Positions 52,036-60,562 of a stretch of 64,000 nucleotides of DNA are shown here, piece by piece. Position 1 is the first letter of the stretch; each line of letters begins with the position of its first letter. The stretch covers positions 62,001 through 126,000 of the forward strand of contig CAVSOT010000009.1 of assembly GCA_963729695.1 (NCBI GenBank), read 5' to 3'. A model generated the notes under the pieces. It saw only the letters and a program-made list of their open reading frames with translations. It made no database searches and was not told the DNA's origin. Both the position numbers and the translations under genes were made by a program. Source of the stretch: PALSA-693 sp963729695. GTDB lineage: Bacteria > Actinomycetota > Acidimicrobiia > Acidimicrobiales > Palsa-688.

Positions 52036-52392
52036 ATGACCGCCTCTTCCACGGAGGGAATCAAGACCGTGCTGCACCCGGTATCCGACCTGACGGCGGC
52101 CAAAGCGGTGTACACCGCCCTGCTCGGTGTCCCCCCGCAGACCGATTCCGACTTCTACGTCGGTTACGAAGTGGCCGGTCAACAGATCGGGTTGGTGCCG
52201 AGCGGTGGATCGCAGGGCATGACCTCGCCGGTCGCTTATTGGCACGTGCCCGACATCGAGGCCAAGCTGGCCGAGGTGACCGCCGCGGGCGCCACGGTGA
52301 AGGAGGCCCCGCACGATGTTGGCGGGGGCCGCCTGGTTGCCTCGTTCACTGACCCGGACGGCAACGTCCTGGGGTTGTTTGAGGACCGCTGA
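52036..52392 (+). CDS. VOC family protein controlled by the ECF41 factor
   Basis: 118 aa, one VOC module: 'IKTVLHPVSDLTAAKAVYTALLG', 'YWHVPDIEAKLAEVTAAGA' and 'LVASFTDPDGNVLGLFED'. His in TVLHPV and Glu in GLFED are at metal positions. ATG 52036 has AGGAGTG just upstream, better than ATG 52021. ECF41 partners are usually a carboxymuconolactone decarboxylase or oxidoreductase; a VOC protein in this place suggests a variant of the pathway. Confidence 0.85.
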   Translation: MTASSTEGIKTVLHPVSDLTAAKAVYTALLGVPPQTDSDFYVGYEVAGQQIGLVPSGGSQGMTSPVAYWHVPDIEAKLAEVTAAGATVKEAPHDVGGGRLVASFTDPDGNVLGLFEDR

Positions 52393-52476
52393 TCTGACCA
52401 GAGAGTTTCACGGGCCGTCACCTGCTATTCGCGCCCCTCGGGACGGGAGTTCACCGGGCTGTGCCATGGTGCGTGC

Positions 52477-52755
52477 ATGGGCGAACGCCGAGGCCGCTTT
52501 GGGGCTATCCGCTGGGAGGACCAGGCCAGTCTCGATGACGCCATCCGGCTCGTCAAGGCGTGTCACGATCCCAACGATGCGGTACGGGTCGCTTCGTCCT
52601 CGTGCCAGGCCAAGGAACGGTGGGCGGTCGTTGACCTCACCACGATGAGCGTGCTCGCCAGCGGTCCGCAACGGTCGCCCGCCCGCTTCATCCGCACCCC
52701 TCCGGTCCGGTCGGCCCAGGGGCGGGTGGGGCGACCCCGTGTCGACTCCGATTGA
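52477..52755 (+). CDS. Hypothetical small protein
   Basis: 92 aa. The first 60 residues ('FGAIRWEDQASLDDAIRLVK', 'VRVASSSCQAKERWAVVDLT') look like a folded alpha/beta protein with coding-like codon use; the tail is R/P-rich and may be disordered. ATG without a clear ribosome site. No family known. Confidence 0.5.
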   Translation: MGERRGRFGAIRWEDQASLDDAIRLVKACHDPNDAVRVASSSCQAKERWAVVDLTTMSVLASGPQRSPARFIRTPPVRSAQGRVGRPRVDSD

Positions 52756-52820
52756 CGGTCTGCGGAACACGGCAACGATGGGGCTATCTCGGGGGCGGGC
52801 CGACCCGTCGTAGCCAGGCG

Positions 52821-53345
52821 TCAATCCGATCCGAGCACGCCGTAGGAGGGATCGCTTTCGTCGTGGCGGGCCAGGCCGAGCAGCGCCCCCTCCGGGACCT
52901 CTCCTGGTGTCAGGTACCTCGCTGATTCCATCACCACCACTCGGCGGGCGATTCTCCACTCGCCATCCCGCCGCTCGAGCCGATCGACATAGCGCCCGAC
53001 GGTGTGCCAGGGACGTTCGTGGCCGTCGCAATCCTCGATCAGCCAGCCGGTGTAATACGACTCGCATCCGGCCGTGTCACCATCGATGTGAAAGGTCTGA
53101 TTGGTGATGTGGTGGGCCGTCATCGTGAACGGCTCTACCCACCGCAGAATCTCACGACCGAGGCCCTCTCCTGAAAGGGTGCGGGAGGCATGATCGTCGA
53201 TCGCATCGGGGTGAAACACGGAGTTGACCAGGGCCAGGTCCCGGCGATCCACGCCCCGGCAATAGCGGAGGATGACGTCGCGGATAGCTTGGCGATCGAG
53301 GAGCTCCTGAATAGCGGGATCGCGGTGCGTGGTCACGTCGTTCAT
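52821..53345 (-). CDS. SnoaL-like (NTF2 fold) protein
   Basis: 174 aa with one SnoaL_4 module: 'LLDRQAIRDVILRYCRGVDRRDLALVNSVFHPDA', 'MTAHHITNQTFHIDGDTAGC', 'YYTGWLIEDC' and 'RYVDRLERRDGEWRIARRVVV'. The Tyr and the Asp/His-containing helix are like dehydratase members. ATG 53345 is used because homology starts there with AAAGAA upstream; the frame runs on to 53588 inside the MFS gene. Probably cotranscribed with the exporter upstream. Confidence 0.85.
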   Translation of the reverse strand: MNDVTTHRDPAIQELLDRQAIRDVILRYCRGVDRRDLALVNSVFHPDAIDDHASRTLSGEGLGREILRWVEPFTMTAHHITNQTFHIDGDTAGCESYYTGWLIEDCDGHERPWHTVGRYVDRLERRDGEWRIARRVVVMESARYLTPGEVPEGALLGLARHDESDPSYGVLGSD

Positions 53346-53385
53346 AGTTCTTTCTATCAGCCTCGGTTCTCGCTTGCTCCTGGCG

Positions 53386-54858
53386 TCACTCTGGTAGGTC
53401 GCCGAGCAACGTGCCACCGGCGACGATCCCAAGCTCCGGGTGCGGGAGCGCCTCTTCCAGCTGGGCCGGGCTCGGGGTTCGGAGTTTCCCAGGCACAAGT
53501 AGGGCGGCTCCCGCGGCGCCCACCGATGCGAAGGCCAGCAGGAGAAACCCGTGCGTGTACCCGGCGTCGGTGGGGAAGCTCCCGCCATGCGCCGTCGAGG
53601 TGATGACGCTGGTCATTGCCGCCGCTCCGATCGCCCCTCCGATCGTTCGGATGTTGGCGTTCATCCCGCTCGCCACCCCGGTCTGATCGACGGGAACCCC
53701 CTGCACGATCAACGTTGACATGGCGGTGTACATGAGGCCGAAGCCGGCTCCCATGATCCCCACGGCAATGAGGATCTGCCATAGCTCGGTTCGGGCCACG
53801 ACCAGCAGCACGAATGGGATCACATCCAGTACGGCACCGGCTACGAGCACCGTCTTGGCTCCGTAGCGCAAGGTCAAACGGCCGCAGGACACGCCGGCGA
53901 CGAACATGAGCACGCATTGCGGAAGCAGCACCAGCCCCGACACGGTAACGGTCGCGCTGAAGCCGTAACCGGCAGACTCCGGCGTCTGGAGCAGCTGCGG
54001 CAGGAAGGCGAAGGTGGCATACATGCCGACGCCGAGCAGGAGGGCAACCAGGTTGGCTGTCCATACCACTGGTATCCGCATCATGTTCATGTCGATCAGC
54101 GGGCACGAGGACCGTTGTTCGACGACCACCCACACCGTCGCCACCACGACGGCAATACCGAGCAGTCCGATGACCCGTGGGGATCCCCATCCCCACTCGG
54201 GCCCCTCGCTCAACCCGACGAGGAGCGCCGCCAGCCAGAGGGACATCAACCCGGCCGCCACCCAGTTCACCCGGCCGGGAATCCGTACCGGCGAGGGTGG
54301 GACGATGAACTTCCCGGCGACGGCAGTTAGCACGATCAGGATGGCCGGGATCCAAAACATCCATCGGTAGGACAGGGCACTCACGATCGGGCCGGCGAGC
54401 ACGAGACCCAGCCCACCGGTCGCCGCCGCGAGGGCCGCGATTGCACCTACTGAGCCCGGGATCGCCCGCTTTGGGAATTCATCTCGGATGATCCCGAACG
54501 ACAGCGGGATCAGCCCGCCGCCGATTCCCTGCACCGCTCGTCCAAGGAGCATGACCGAGATCGAGCCGGCGGCCGCAGAGATGACGCAGCCGACGGCCAA
54601 TCCGGCCAGCGCCACGAGAAGCATGTGCTGTTTCCCCCACATATCGCCTAACCGCCCGATGATCGGGGTGAAAATCGATGCGGAGAGGAGGTACATGGTC
54701 AGCACCCAGGTCACCTGTGCTTGCGACGTGTGCAGCGCATGCTGAATGGTCGGCAGGACCGGAAGGACGAGCGATTGGAGCAGCGAGTAGGTCGAGACCC
54801 CTGCGGTGAGCACGGCAAAGATCAACCGGTGGTTGCGGCTGCCCACCCTGCCTTCCAA
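53386..54858 (-). CDS. MFS exporter, DHA2 (EmrB/QacA-like) family
   Basis: 490 aa with about 14 hydrophobic helices. Motif A is 'GRLGDMWGKQHMLL', and the motif C-like glycine run in helix 5 is 'LAAATGGLGLVLAGPIVSAL'. 'YRWMFWIPAI' is typical of DHA2 transporters, which export drugs or metabolites by proton antiport. It may secrete or exclude the substrate of the neighbouring SnoaL protein. ATG start. Confidence 0.9.
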   Translation of the reverse strand: MEGRVGSRNHRLIFAVLTAGVSTYSLLQSLVLPVLPTIQHALHTSQAQVTWVLTMYLLSASIFTPIIGRLGDMWGKQHMLLVALAGLAVGCVISAAAGSISVMLLGRAVQGIGGGLIPLSFGIIRDEFPKRAIPGSVGAIAALAAATGGLGLVLAGPIVSALSYRWMFWIPAILIVLTAVAGKFIVPPSPVRIPGRVNWVAAGLMSLWLAALLVGLSEGPEWGWGSPRVIGLLGIAVVVATVWVVVEQRSSCPLIDMNMMRIPVVWTANLVALLLGVGMYATFAFLPQLLQTPESAGYGFSATVTVSGLVLLPQCVLMFVAGVSCGRLTLRYGAKTVLVAGAVLDVIPFVLLVVARTELWQILIAVGIMGAGFGLMYTAMSTLIVQGVPVDQTGVASGMNANIRTIGGAIGAAAMTSVITSTAHGGSFPTDAGYTHGFLLLAFASVGAAGAALLVPGKLRTPSPAQLEEALPHPELGIVAGGTLLGDLPE

Positions 54859-54988
54859 CTCGGATCCTCCAATGTCGTCCCAGGGACGGGATCATCCTAG
54901 AGAACGGAGCACAGTCCGCAGATGGCCGAGGAGCGGGTTCGCTTCACCAGTGGCGCCTGCCGGCGCTTATTCGTGGGCCTTCCGGCCC

Positions 54989-55756
54989 TTATGCGTGGTT
55001 GTGATGGCCCTTCGCCGTGGCGGGGCCGCCGAATTCGTCGTGTCGGCGTATCCAGCTCGGATCCGCGGGTTGGCCTTCGTTCCGGCCTCGGGGGACTCGA
55101 TCGAGGATCCCGTAGTAGACCATCACGGGCTCAAGTCCTCGAGCTGTCGTCGAATAGGTCAGGTACACGTCCGGTCCCGATCTGGTGAACACACTCAATC
55201 CCGGGCCCTCGGACAGATAACCAATCGCGTCGGTCCCGCAGTCGGCGGCCAACCGAGCTGGGATCGCAGGCGGCTCATTTGGAAACCAGGTGGCGACGGT
55301 TTCCTTCGTCACGGAGCGGCCGAAGTCGAAGTTGAATTCGCTTCCGTTGCTCGATGCCCAGTCGAAGTTCCATCCCATGCGGCCGCGGTAGGCCAGCAGC
55401 TTCTCGAGCGGGGCGCGCGACATGCAGATCATGGTGACGTCCCGGGCCTTCAGGTGTTCGAGTATCCCGTTGAACCCGTCGGCGATGGACGAGCAGACCG
55501 GACATCCGGCTTCGTAGTCCGGGCCGAACATGAAGTGGTAGATCACCAGCTGCGAGCGCTCGCCAAACAACTCCGTCAGGGTACGGGGACCCTTGTCGGT
55601 CCCAAAGGTATAGCGCTTGTCGATCCGGACCCACGGGAGCTCATGTCGCCGCCGGGCCAGCTGGTCTCCCCTCCGGGTGTGTTCCTTCTCGAGGGTGAGC
55701 AGCTCGGCCCGGGCCGCGGTCCACGCTTCATAGCTCACGATCTCGGGGTTGTTCAT
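54989..55756 (-). CDS. DUF899 family thioredoxin-like protein
   Basis: 255 aa. 'RRRHELPWVRIDKRYTFGTD', 'LVIYHFMFGPDYEAGCPVCSSIADG' (CPVC in a thioredoxin-like place), 'VTMICMSRAPLEKLLAYRGR' and 'MGWNFDWASSNGSEFNFDFG' are all DUF899 hallmarks. ATG 55756 has GGGAGAAAG upstream; the longer frame lies inside the DUF2182 gene. Follows that gene by 37 bp, so they form an operon. Redox role is inferred. Confidence 0.88.
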   Translation of the reverse strand: MNNPEIVSYEAWTAARAELLTLEKEHTRRGDQLARRRHELPWVRIDKRYTFGTDKGPRTLTELFGERSQLVIYHFMFGPDYEAGCPVCSSIADGFNGILEHLKARDVTMICMSRAPLEKLLAYRGRMGWNFDWASSNGSEFNFDFGRSVTKETVATWFPNEPPAIPARLAADCGTDAIGYLSEGPGLSVFTRSGPDVYLTYSTTARGLEPVMVYYGILDRVPRGRNEGQPADPSWIRRHDEFGGPATAKGHHNHA

Positions 55757-55793
55757 TTGCTTTCTCCCTTCCTGTTCCCGGCGGATCCGGGAC

Positions 55794-56558
55794 CTACATA
55801 GCGGGCATGGGGTGCATGGCGGGAACCAGGCCGGGAATCGAAAGCGGCGCCGCCAGGACGACGATCCCCAGGGCGACGATCGCCAACGCCACGGGGACGT
55901 CGATGGCATTGCTCGGGCGAACGACCTTTTGGAGCACCATCGTCACCGCCATGGCGGCCATCCAGGTCATGCTCATCACTCCGAGAGCGGCCATCATCAC
56001 CATTAGCCCTACGTTGGAGCCGACGCAGCACAGCCCGTTCCCTGATCCGGACATGAGGCGCTGTTGCCCCATGCGTCGGAACTCCCGTTTCATGGGCGTC
56101 AGCTCGTATACCCCTGCGGCGAGGATGAGGGCTCCCGCCACTACCGTCCCGTGTGGACGATAAAGCGCGTAGACAATGACGCCGAACAGGGTCCACACGC
56201 CGAGGTACGAGGCGGCGAACGGCAGCAGATCGACCGATCGGGCACCCGCCCGGACCAGGCGCAGCGCCGGCGGACACATACCTGGGAGCATCATCGCAGC
56301 CATCATCGGGATCCACAGCCAGAGGAAGCCTGGGAAAGAGCCGAGCCCGGTCGCGACTCCCATGTCCATCCCGTGCATGCGTCGCACGGCGATGATCCAG
56401 CCCACCAGGCCGACGCCCACGGTGGCGAGCACTGCACTGACGGCTGCCGCGGTGACTCTCGCGTCACTCCCCGGAGAGGAGAGGGCAGATTGCGGCGCGA
56501 AAGGTGTCTCCACCGAAGCCCCATTCCCCGTTCCAGCCGTGGGTGCGTCCGTTGACAT
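55794..56558 (-). CDS. DUF2182 predicted metal-binding membrane protein
   Basis: 254 aa, about six helices rich in Met: 'FLWLWIPMMAAMMLPGMCPP', 'GNGLCCVGSNVGLMVMMAALGVMSMTWMAAMAVTMV'. The CC plus MxxM clusters are the DUF2182 signature and suggest copper or another soft metal. ATG 56558 is seven bases after a -10 box with no ribosome site. Paired with DUF899, a common partnership. Confidence 0.85.
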   Translation of the reverse strand: MSTDAPTAGTGNGASVETPFAPQSALSSPGSDARVTAAAVSAVLATVGVGLVGWIIAVRRMHGMDMGVATGLGSFPGFLWLWIPMMAAMMLPGMCPPALRLVRAGARSVDLLPFAASYLGVWTLFGVIVYALYRPHGTVVAGALILAAGVYELTPMKREFRRMGQQRLMSGSGNGLCCVGSNVGLMVMMAALGVMSMTWMAAMAVTMVLQKVVRPSNAIDVPVALAIVALGIVVLAAPLSIPGLVPAMHPMPAM

Positions 56559-56565
56559 GCAACCA

Positions 56566-56610
56566 ACGGTAGCACATGAGCTCGACGATGTGCAACCGAT
56601 TCTTGCACAT
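56566..56610 (-). promoter_or_regulatory. Promoter with operator over its -35 box
   Basis: On the minus strand, -35 TTGCAC (56595-56590), 18-bp spacer, -10 TACCGT (56571-56566), then seven bases to ATG 56558. The -35 is inside a perfect inverted repeat ATGTGCAA-N7-TTGCACAT (56588-56610), and a half site ATGTGC lies in the spacer. Binding would block polymerase. The architecture suits an ArsR-like repressor; none is encoded nearby. Confidence 0.6.
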
Positions 56611-56634
56611 TGCCAGGCGGCAAAGGTGGAGGCG

Positions 56635-56812
56635 GCTGGGGACTGAGGGGGCTGGAGCGGAGGGGGCTGGCGACTGAGGGGGCTGGAGCGGAGGGGGCTG
56701 GAGCGGAGGGGGCTGGAGCGGAGGGCGACTGAGGGGCTCGAGCGGAGGGGGCTGGCGACTGAGGGGCTGGAGCGGAGGGGGCTGGAGCGGAGGGGGCTGG
56801 AGCGGAGGGCGC
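56635..56812. repeat. 16-bp minisatellite
   Basis: GGCTGGAGCGGAGGGG repeats roughly ten times with inserts of GCGACTGAG. Lies between the DUF2182 promoter and the bicupin gene. No gene. Confidence 0.9.
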
Positions 56813-56846
56813 GCCCTACGAACAGGGGCCGGAGCCGACCCCGTGG

Positions 56847-57617
56847 TCAGACGTCGCCGGTGGATCGGCGGCGTGCCGTTTCCGCGGTGTCGATGCTGGG
56901 GGTCGCCCCCGGCGCCAGCACCGTCGTGGTGATGTCCCGCCGGTAATTCACAAACGAGTATTCGTGGGCGGCTCGGAAGCCATAGCGAGTGCCGCCGGGG
57001 ACGGCAATGCTCATGCCCGGTCGCAGGGTGACCCGTCCCACGTTGATCTGGCCACTCAACATATGAATGATCTCGTCCTCGGAGTGGACATGCGAGGGGG
57101 CCACGAAGCGAGCATTGGCGAAAGGCTCGAAGAACATCACCCGGCAGGTCTCGCAGGTCGCATCTGCGTAGTAGTAAACACCTTGGTCATCCGGGTCGCC
57201 CACCAGGTCCGCGGCATCCCGGTCGATGACATGCACGCCATGGCCGTCGGGTCGGGGGGCACCGAAGGGCCCGTCGGTCGGCGGCTCCGATGACGTCGGA
57301 CCAAAGTGAAGAAGACGGGTATTGGTCAGGGCGCATACCTCTGCGGCCACGTCCGTTTCGATGATGGCCGCCCCATATTTTCCCACTCGACCTCCGGCTA
57401 CTTCGAGCATTCCGTCGAGCACGAATACCACCTCATCACCGTGGGAACCACTCCAGCTCAGGACGGCATCCCTTCCCAGTTCGGCTTCCACCTCCCAGAG
57501 CGAATAGTCCTCGGGCTGAAAGAGGCGGCTTCGGGCCCTCCCATTGGCGCTGCAGGTCGGAGCTCGATATCCAGGTTCCAACGAAGCCCCTGCCTCCATC
57601 ACTTCGAGACCAGCCAT
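56847..57617 (-). CDS. Bicupin protein
   Basis: 256 aa with two cupin modules. The second is clearest: 'FVAPSHVHSEDEIIHMLSGQINVG' (HxH-x-E) and 'LRPGMSIAVPGGTRYGFRA'. The first ('WSGSHGDEVVFVLDGMLEVAGG') has one His and an Asp/Glu. 'ADATCETCRVMFFEPF' adds a CxxC between them. ATG follows GGGAGG. A dioxygenase or sensor; substrate unknown. Confidence 0.82.
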   Translation of the reverse strand: MAGLEVMEAGASLEPGYRAPTCSANGRARSRLFQPEDYSLWEVEAELGRDAVLSWSGSHGDEVVFVLDGMLEVAGGRVGKYGAAIIETDVAAEVCALTNTRLLHFGPTSSEPPTDGPFGAPRPDGHGVHVIDRDAADLVGDPDDQGVYYYADATCETCRVMFFEPFANARFVAPSHVHSEDEIIHMLSGQINVGRVTLRPGMSIAVPGGTRYGFRAAHEYSFVNYRRDITTTVLAPGATPSIDTAETARRRSTGDV

Positions 57618-57699
57618 GCTCCCTCCCGCGGATCTGAGTCAGCGATGCCACCGGGGACAACGCCATGTACGGATCCACCCTAGGCCAACCTGGTCGTCC

Positions 57700-57935
57700 G
57701 CTGCCGCTGCCGCTGCCGCTGCCGCTTGCCGCTGCCGCTTGCCGCTTGCCGCTGCCGCTTGCCGCTGCCGCTTGCCGCTGCCGCTTGCCGCTTGCCGCTG
57801 CCGCTTGCCGCTGCCGCTTGCCGCTGCCGCTTGCCGCTGCCGCTTGCCGCTGCCGCTTGCCGCTTGCCGCTGCCGCTTGCCGCTGCCGCTTGCCGCTGCC
57901 GCTTGCCGCTGCCGCTACCCCTGCCGCTACCGCTA
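57700..57935. repeat. CCGCTTGCCGCTGC microsatellite
   Basis: About 30 units of TGCCGC and TTGCCGC alternate over 230 bp. Frames on both strands stay open (QRQAAAASG / LPLPLAAAACR), which misleads gene callers. The RCC1 gene starts well after it. Confidence 0.9.
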
Positions 57936-58102
57936 CCCCGGTCTGGCCGGCTGGCCCGCCCCGAGACTTCCCCTCTCCAGGTCCCACCTCGCCAACGTTT
58001 GGGAATTGGGAATTCCCCGATGTATTCAGGGGCACGAACCGGGGACGCTGCAAGCAAGCAACGAACGTTGCCCACTCGGCAATCGTCAGGAGAACGTCGA
58101 AA

Positions 58103-59317
58103 ATGTCTCAATCGGATGTTGATCCGCCGCGTCCTCACTGGCGTCCACGAAGGATTTATAGCTTCCCGGCGGCGGCCATGATAGCCGTGCTGCTCTTGAG
58201 TCTATTGGCGTCATCGACTGCGGCCACGGCCGCCAGTTCCTTGCGGGGCACCGACTCCGTCGATCGCTGGGGTGCGTGGGCCGACGGCCCCTCCAATCAG
58301 CTGACCGTCCCAACCCAGGTGCCGAAGCTGGCCGGTATCTCGAGCGTGTTGGCGTCCAACAGTTTCAGCTTGGCGCTGGCCAGCAACGGGTCGGTTTGGA
58401 CGTGGGGCAACGACAGCCACGGTCAGTTGGGCAACGGCACCACGTCAGGGTCCACCACCGTGACTCCGGTCAAGGCGCACCTGCCGTTCCAAGCCGTGAG
58501 CCTCGGGGAGGGCAAGGACTATGGCCTGGCGATCAGTCCTCGCGGCGACGTGTGGGGCTGGGGCCACAACGCGGGGGGCCAGCTGTGCCTGGGCAACTCC
58601 ACGGACCAGCCCACACCGGTTCGGATCCCAGGCTTGAAGCACGTCGTCGCCGCCGCGGGAGGAAACCAACATTCACTTTTCCTCGTCGCCGATGGCACCA
58701 TGGTCGCATGCGGGGTGGATACGTACGGTGAGCTCGGCAATGGAGTGTACGAAAGCCAAACCGATACGCCCGTCCCGGTAGACATCACCGACGTGGCCAG
58801 CATGTCCATGGGGGCCTACTTCTCGGTTGCCGTGAAGACGGACGGCACCGTGTGGGCGTGGGGCGACAACAGCAAGGACGAGCTGGGGAATGGAACGAAG
58901 GTGAAGTCCGACGTGCCGGTACAGGTCCACCTGCCGACCGGGCTCACCGCTCGTCAGGTCTTCGCGGGCGGGGACTTCCCCAACAACGGTCACGTGCTGG
59001 CCATTTTGAGCGACGGGAGCGTGTGGGCATGGGGCGACAACAATCGCGGTCAGCTAGGTGACGGCACCCTTACCAACTCCAGCCTGCCCGTACCCGTGCA
59101 GGTTCCGACTGGAGTGACCTTCACCTACGTGGCCGCCGGCGGGACTCACTCTCTGGCCCTTGATTCCATGGGCAACGTGTGGGCCTGGGGGGACAACACG
59201 TATGGGCAGCTGGGCGACGGCCTCCATGAGCCCTACTCCGTCTCGCCGATCGAGGTGGACGGCGGTGTGGATCAGATCTGGACGACGGCCAACGACAGCT
59301 TGGACCACCACCCGTGA
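58103..59317 (+). CDS. Secreted RCC1-repeat beta-propeller protein, copy A
   Basis: 404 aa. Signal peptide 'SFPAAAMIAVLLLSLLASSTA' then about seven RCC1 blades with 'VWAWGDNSKDELGNG', 'VWAWGDNNRGQLGDG' and 'VWAWGDNTYGQLGDG'. Bacterial RCC1 proteins are exported binding proteins with unknown ligand. ATG 58103 is preceded by AGGAGAA; the frame upstream is repeat DNA. The next gene overlaps by four bases and is a close copy. Confidence 0.88.
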   Translation: MSQSDVDPPRPHWRPRRIYSFPAAAMIAVLLLSLLASSTAATAASSLRGTDSVDRWGAWADGPSNQLTVPTQVPKLAGISSVLASNSFSLALASNGSVWTWGNDSHGQLGNGTTSGSTTVTPVKAHLPFQAVSLGEGKDYGLAISPRGDVWGWGHNAGGQLCLGNSTDQPTPVRIPGLKHVVAAAGGNQHSLFLVADGTMVACGVDTYGELGNGVYESQTDTPVPVDITDVASMSMGAYFSVAVKTDGTVWAWGDNSKDELGNGTKVKSDVPVQVHLPTGLTARQVFAGGDFPNNGHVLAILSDGSVWAWGDNNRGQLGDGTLTNSSLPVPVQVPTGVTFTYVAAGGTHSLALDSMGNVWAWGDNTYGQLGDGLHEPYSVSPIEVDGGVDQIWTTANDSLDHHP

Positions 59318-60543
59318 ACGTTCGGCGGACGCGCTTGCACCGGTCGTGGGTTGATCGGCGATCGGTCCCGCAGGCCCGCCGGATCTTCCCTGCGATCGCC
59401 GTCCTGGTGGCACTGCTGAGTGGCAGCTCTCTGGCCTCACCGAGAGCTGCCACCGCCGCTGCTTCGTTGCGGGGCTCCGATGCTGTCTACCGCTGGGGCT
59501 GGTGGGGGGACGGCGGCGCCAACCAGCAGAACGTCCCGACCAAGACTCCGAAGCTGGCGGGTATTGCCAACGTGTTGGCGTCCAACAGCTTCAGCTTGGC
59601 GCGGGCGGAGAACGGATCGGTTTGGGCCTGGGGCAACGATAGCAACGGTCAGTTGGGGGACGGGGCCACGTCGACCTCCACCACGGTGACTCCCGTCAAG
59701 CTCCACTTGCCGTTCCCCGCCGTGAGCCTCGGGGAGGGCAAGGACTATGGCTTGGCGATCAGTCCTCGCGGCGATGTGTGGGGTTGGGGCGACAACGCGG
59801 GCGGTCAGCTGTGCCTGGGCAATACCACGGACCAGCCAACACCCGTTCGGATCGCTGGTTTGCGGCACGTGGTCGCGGCGGCGGGCGGCAACGAGCATTC
59901 CCTTTTCTTGCTCTCGGACGGGACCATGCTCGCCTGCGGCGTCGACGCCCATGGTGAGCTCGGAGACGGCAGCTACCGGCCCCAGATTGATACCCCCGTC
60001 CCGGTGGACATCGCCGACGTGGCAAGCATCTCCGTCGGTGCCTACTTTTCGGTCGCTGTCAAGACGGACGGCAGCGTGTGGGCGTGGGGCGACAACCTCA
60101 AGGGCGAACTCGGCAACGGTACGAAAGTGAAGTCCGACGTACCGGTGCAGGTCGATTTGCCCGCCGGGCTCACGGCTCGTCACGTCTTTGCCGGCGGCAA
60201 CTACGCGAGCAACGGTCACGTTTTGGCGATGCTCAGCGATGGCAGTGTGTGGGCGTGGGGTGACAACAGTCGCGGTCAGCTCGGTGATGGCACCCTCGCC
60301 ACGTCGACCCTGCCGGTGCGTGTCCAGGCGCCGGCCGGGGTGACGTTCAGCGCGGTGGCCGCCGGCGGGACCCATTCTCTGGCCCTTGATTCGGCGGGCA
60401 ACGTGTGGGCCTGGGGGGACAACACGTATGGGCAGCTGGGCGACGGCCTCCGGGAGCCCTACTCCGCCTCGCCGATCGAGGTCGACAGCGGGGTGGATCA
60501 GATCTGGACGACGGCCAACGACAACCTTGACCATCACGCCTGA
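59314..60543 (+). CDS. Secreted RCC1-repeat beta-propeller protein, copy B
   Basis: 409 aa, about the same length and blade pattern as copy A ('LPFPAVSLGEGKDYGLAIS', 'VWGWGDNAGGQLCLGN', 'FAGGNYASNGHVLAML'). It arose by tandem duplication. The signal peptide ('FPAIAVLVALLSGSSLASP') and N-terminus differ most; the blades are best conserved. GTG 59314 overlaps the stop of copy A (GTGA), so the two are translated together. Confidence 0.88.
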   Translation: MNVRRTRLHRSWVDRRSVPQARRIFPAIAVLVALLSGSSLASPRAATAAASLRGSDAVYRWGWWGDGGANQQNVPTKTPKLAGIANVLASNSFSLARAENGSVWAWGNDSNGQLGDGATSTSTTVTPVKLHLPFPAVSLGEGKDYGLAISPRGDVWGWGDNAGGQLCLGNTTDQPTPVRIAGLRHVVAAAGGNEHSLFLLSDGTMLACGVDAHGELGDGSYRPQIDTPVPVDIADVASISVGAYFSVAVKTDGSVWAWGDNLKGELGNGTKVKSDVPVQVDLPAGLTARHVFAGGNYASNGHVLAMLSDGSVWAWGDNSRGQLGDGTLATSTLPVRVQAPAGVTFSAVAAGGTHSLALDSAGNVWAWGDNTYGQLGDGLREPYSASPIEVDSGVDQIWTTANDNLDHHA

Positions 60544-60562
60544 CCCCGCAGGCGAACAGCCC

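Noticed and set aside
57665..58102. Extension of the RCC1 protein through the microsatellite
   Set aside because: The frame is open only because the repeat contains no stops; a signal peptide and ribosome site occur at 58103.
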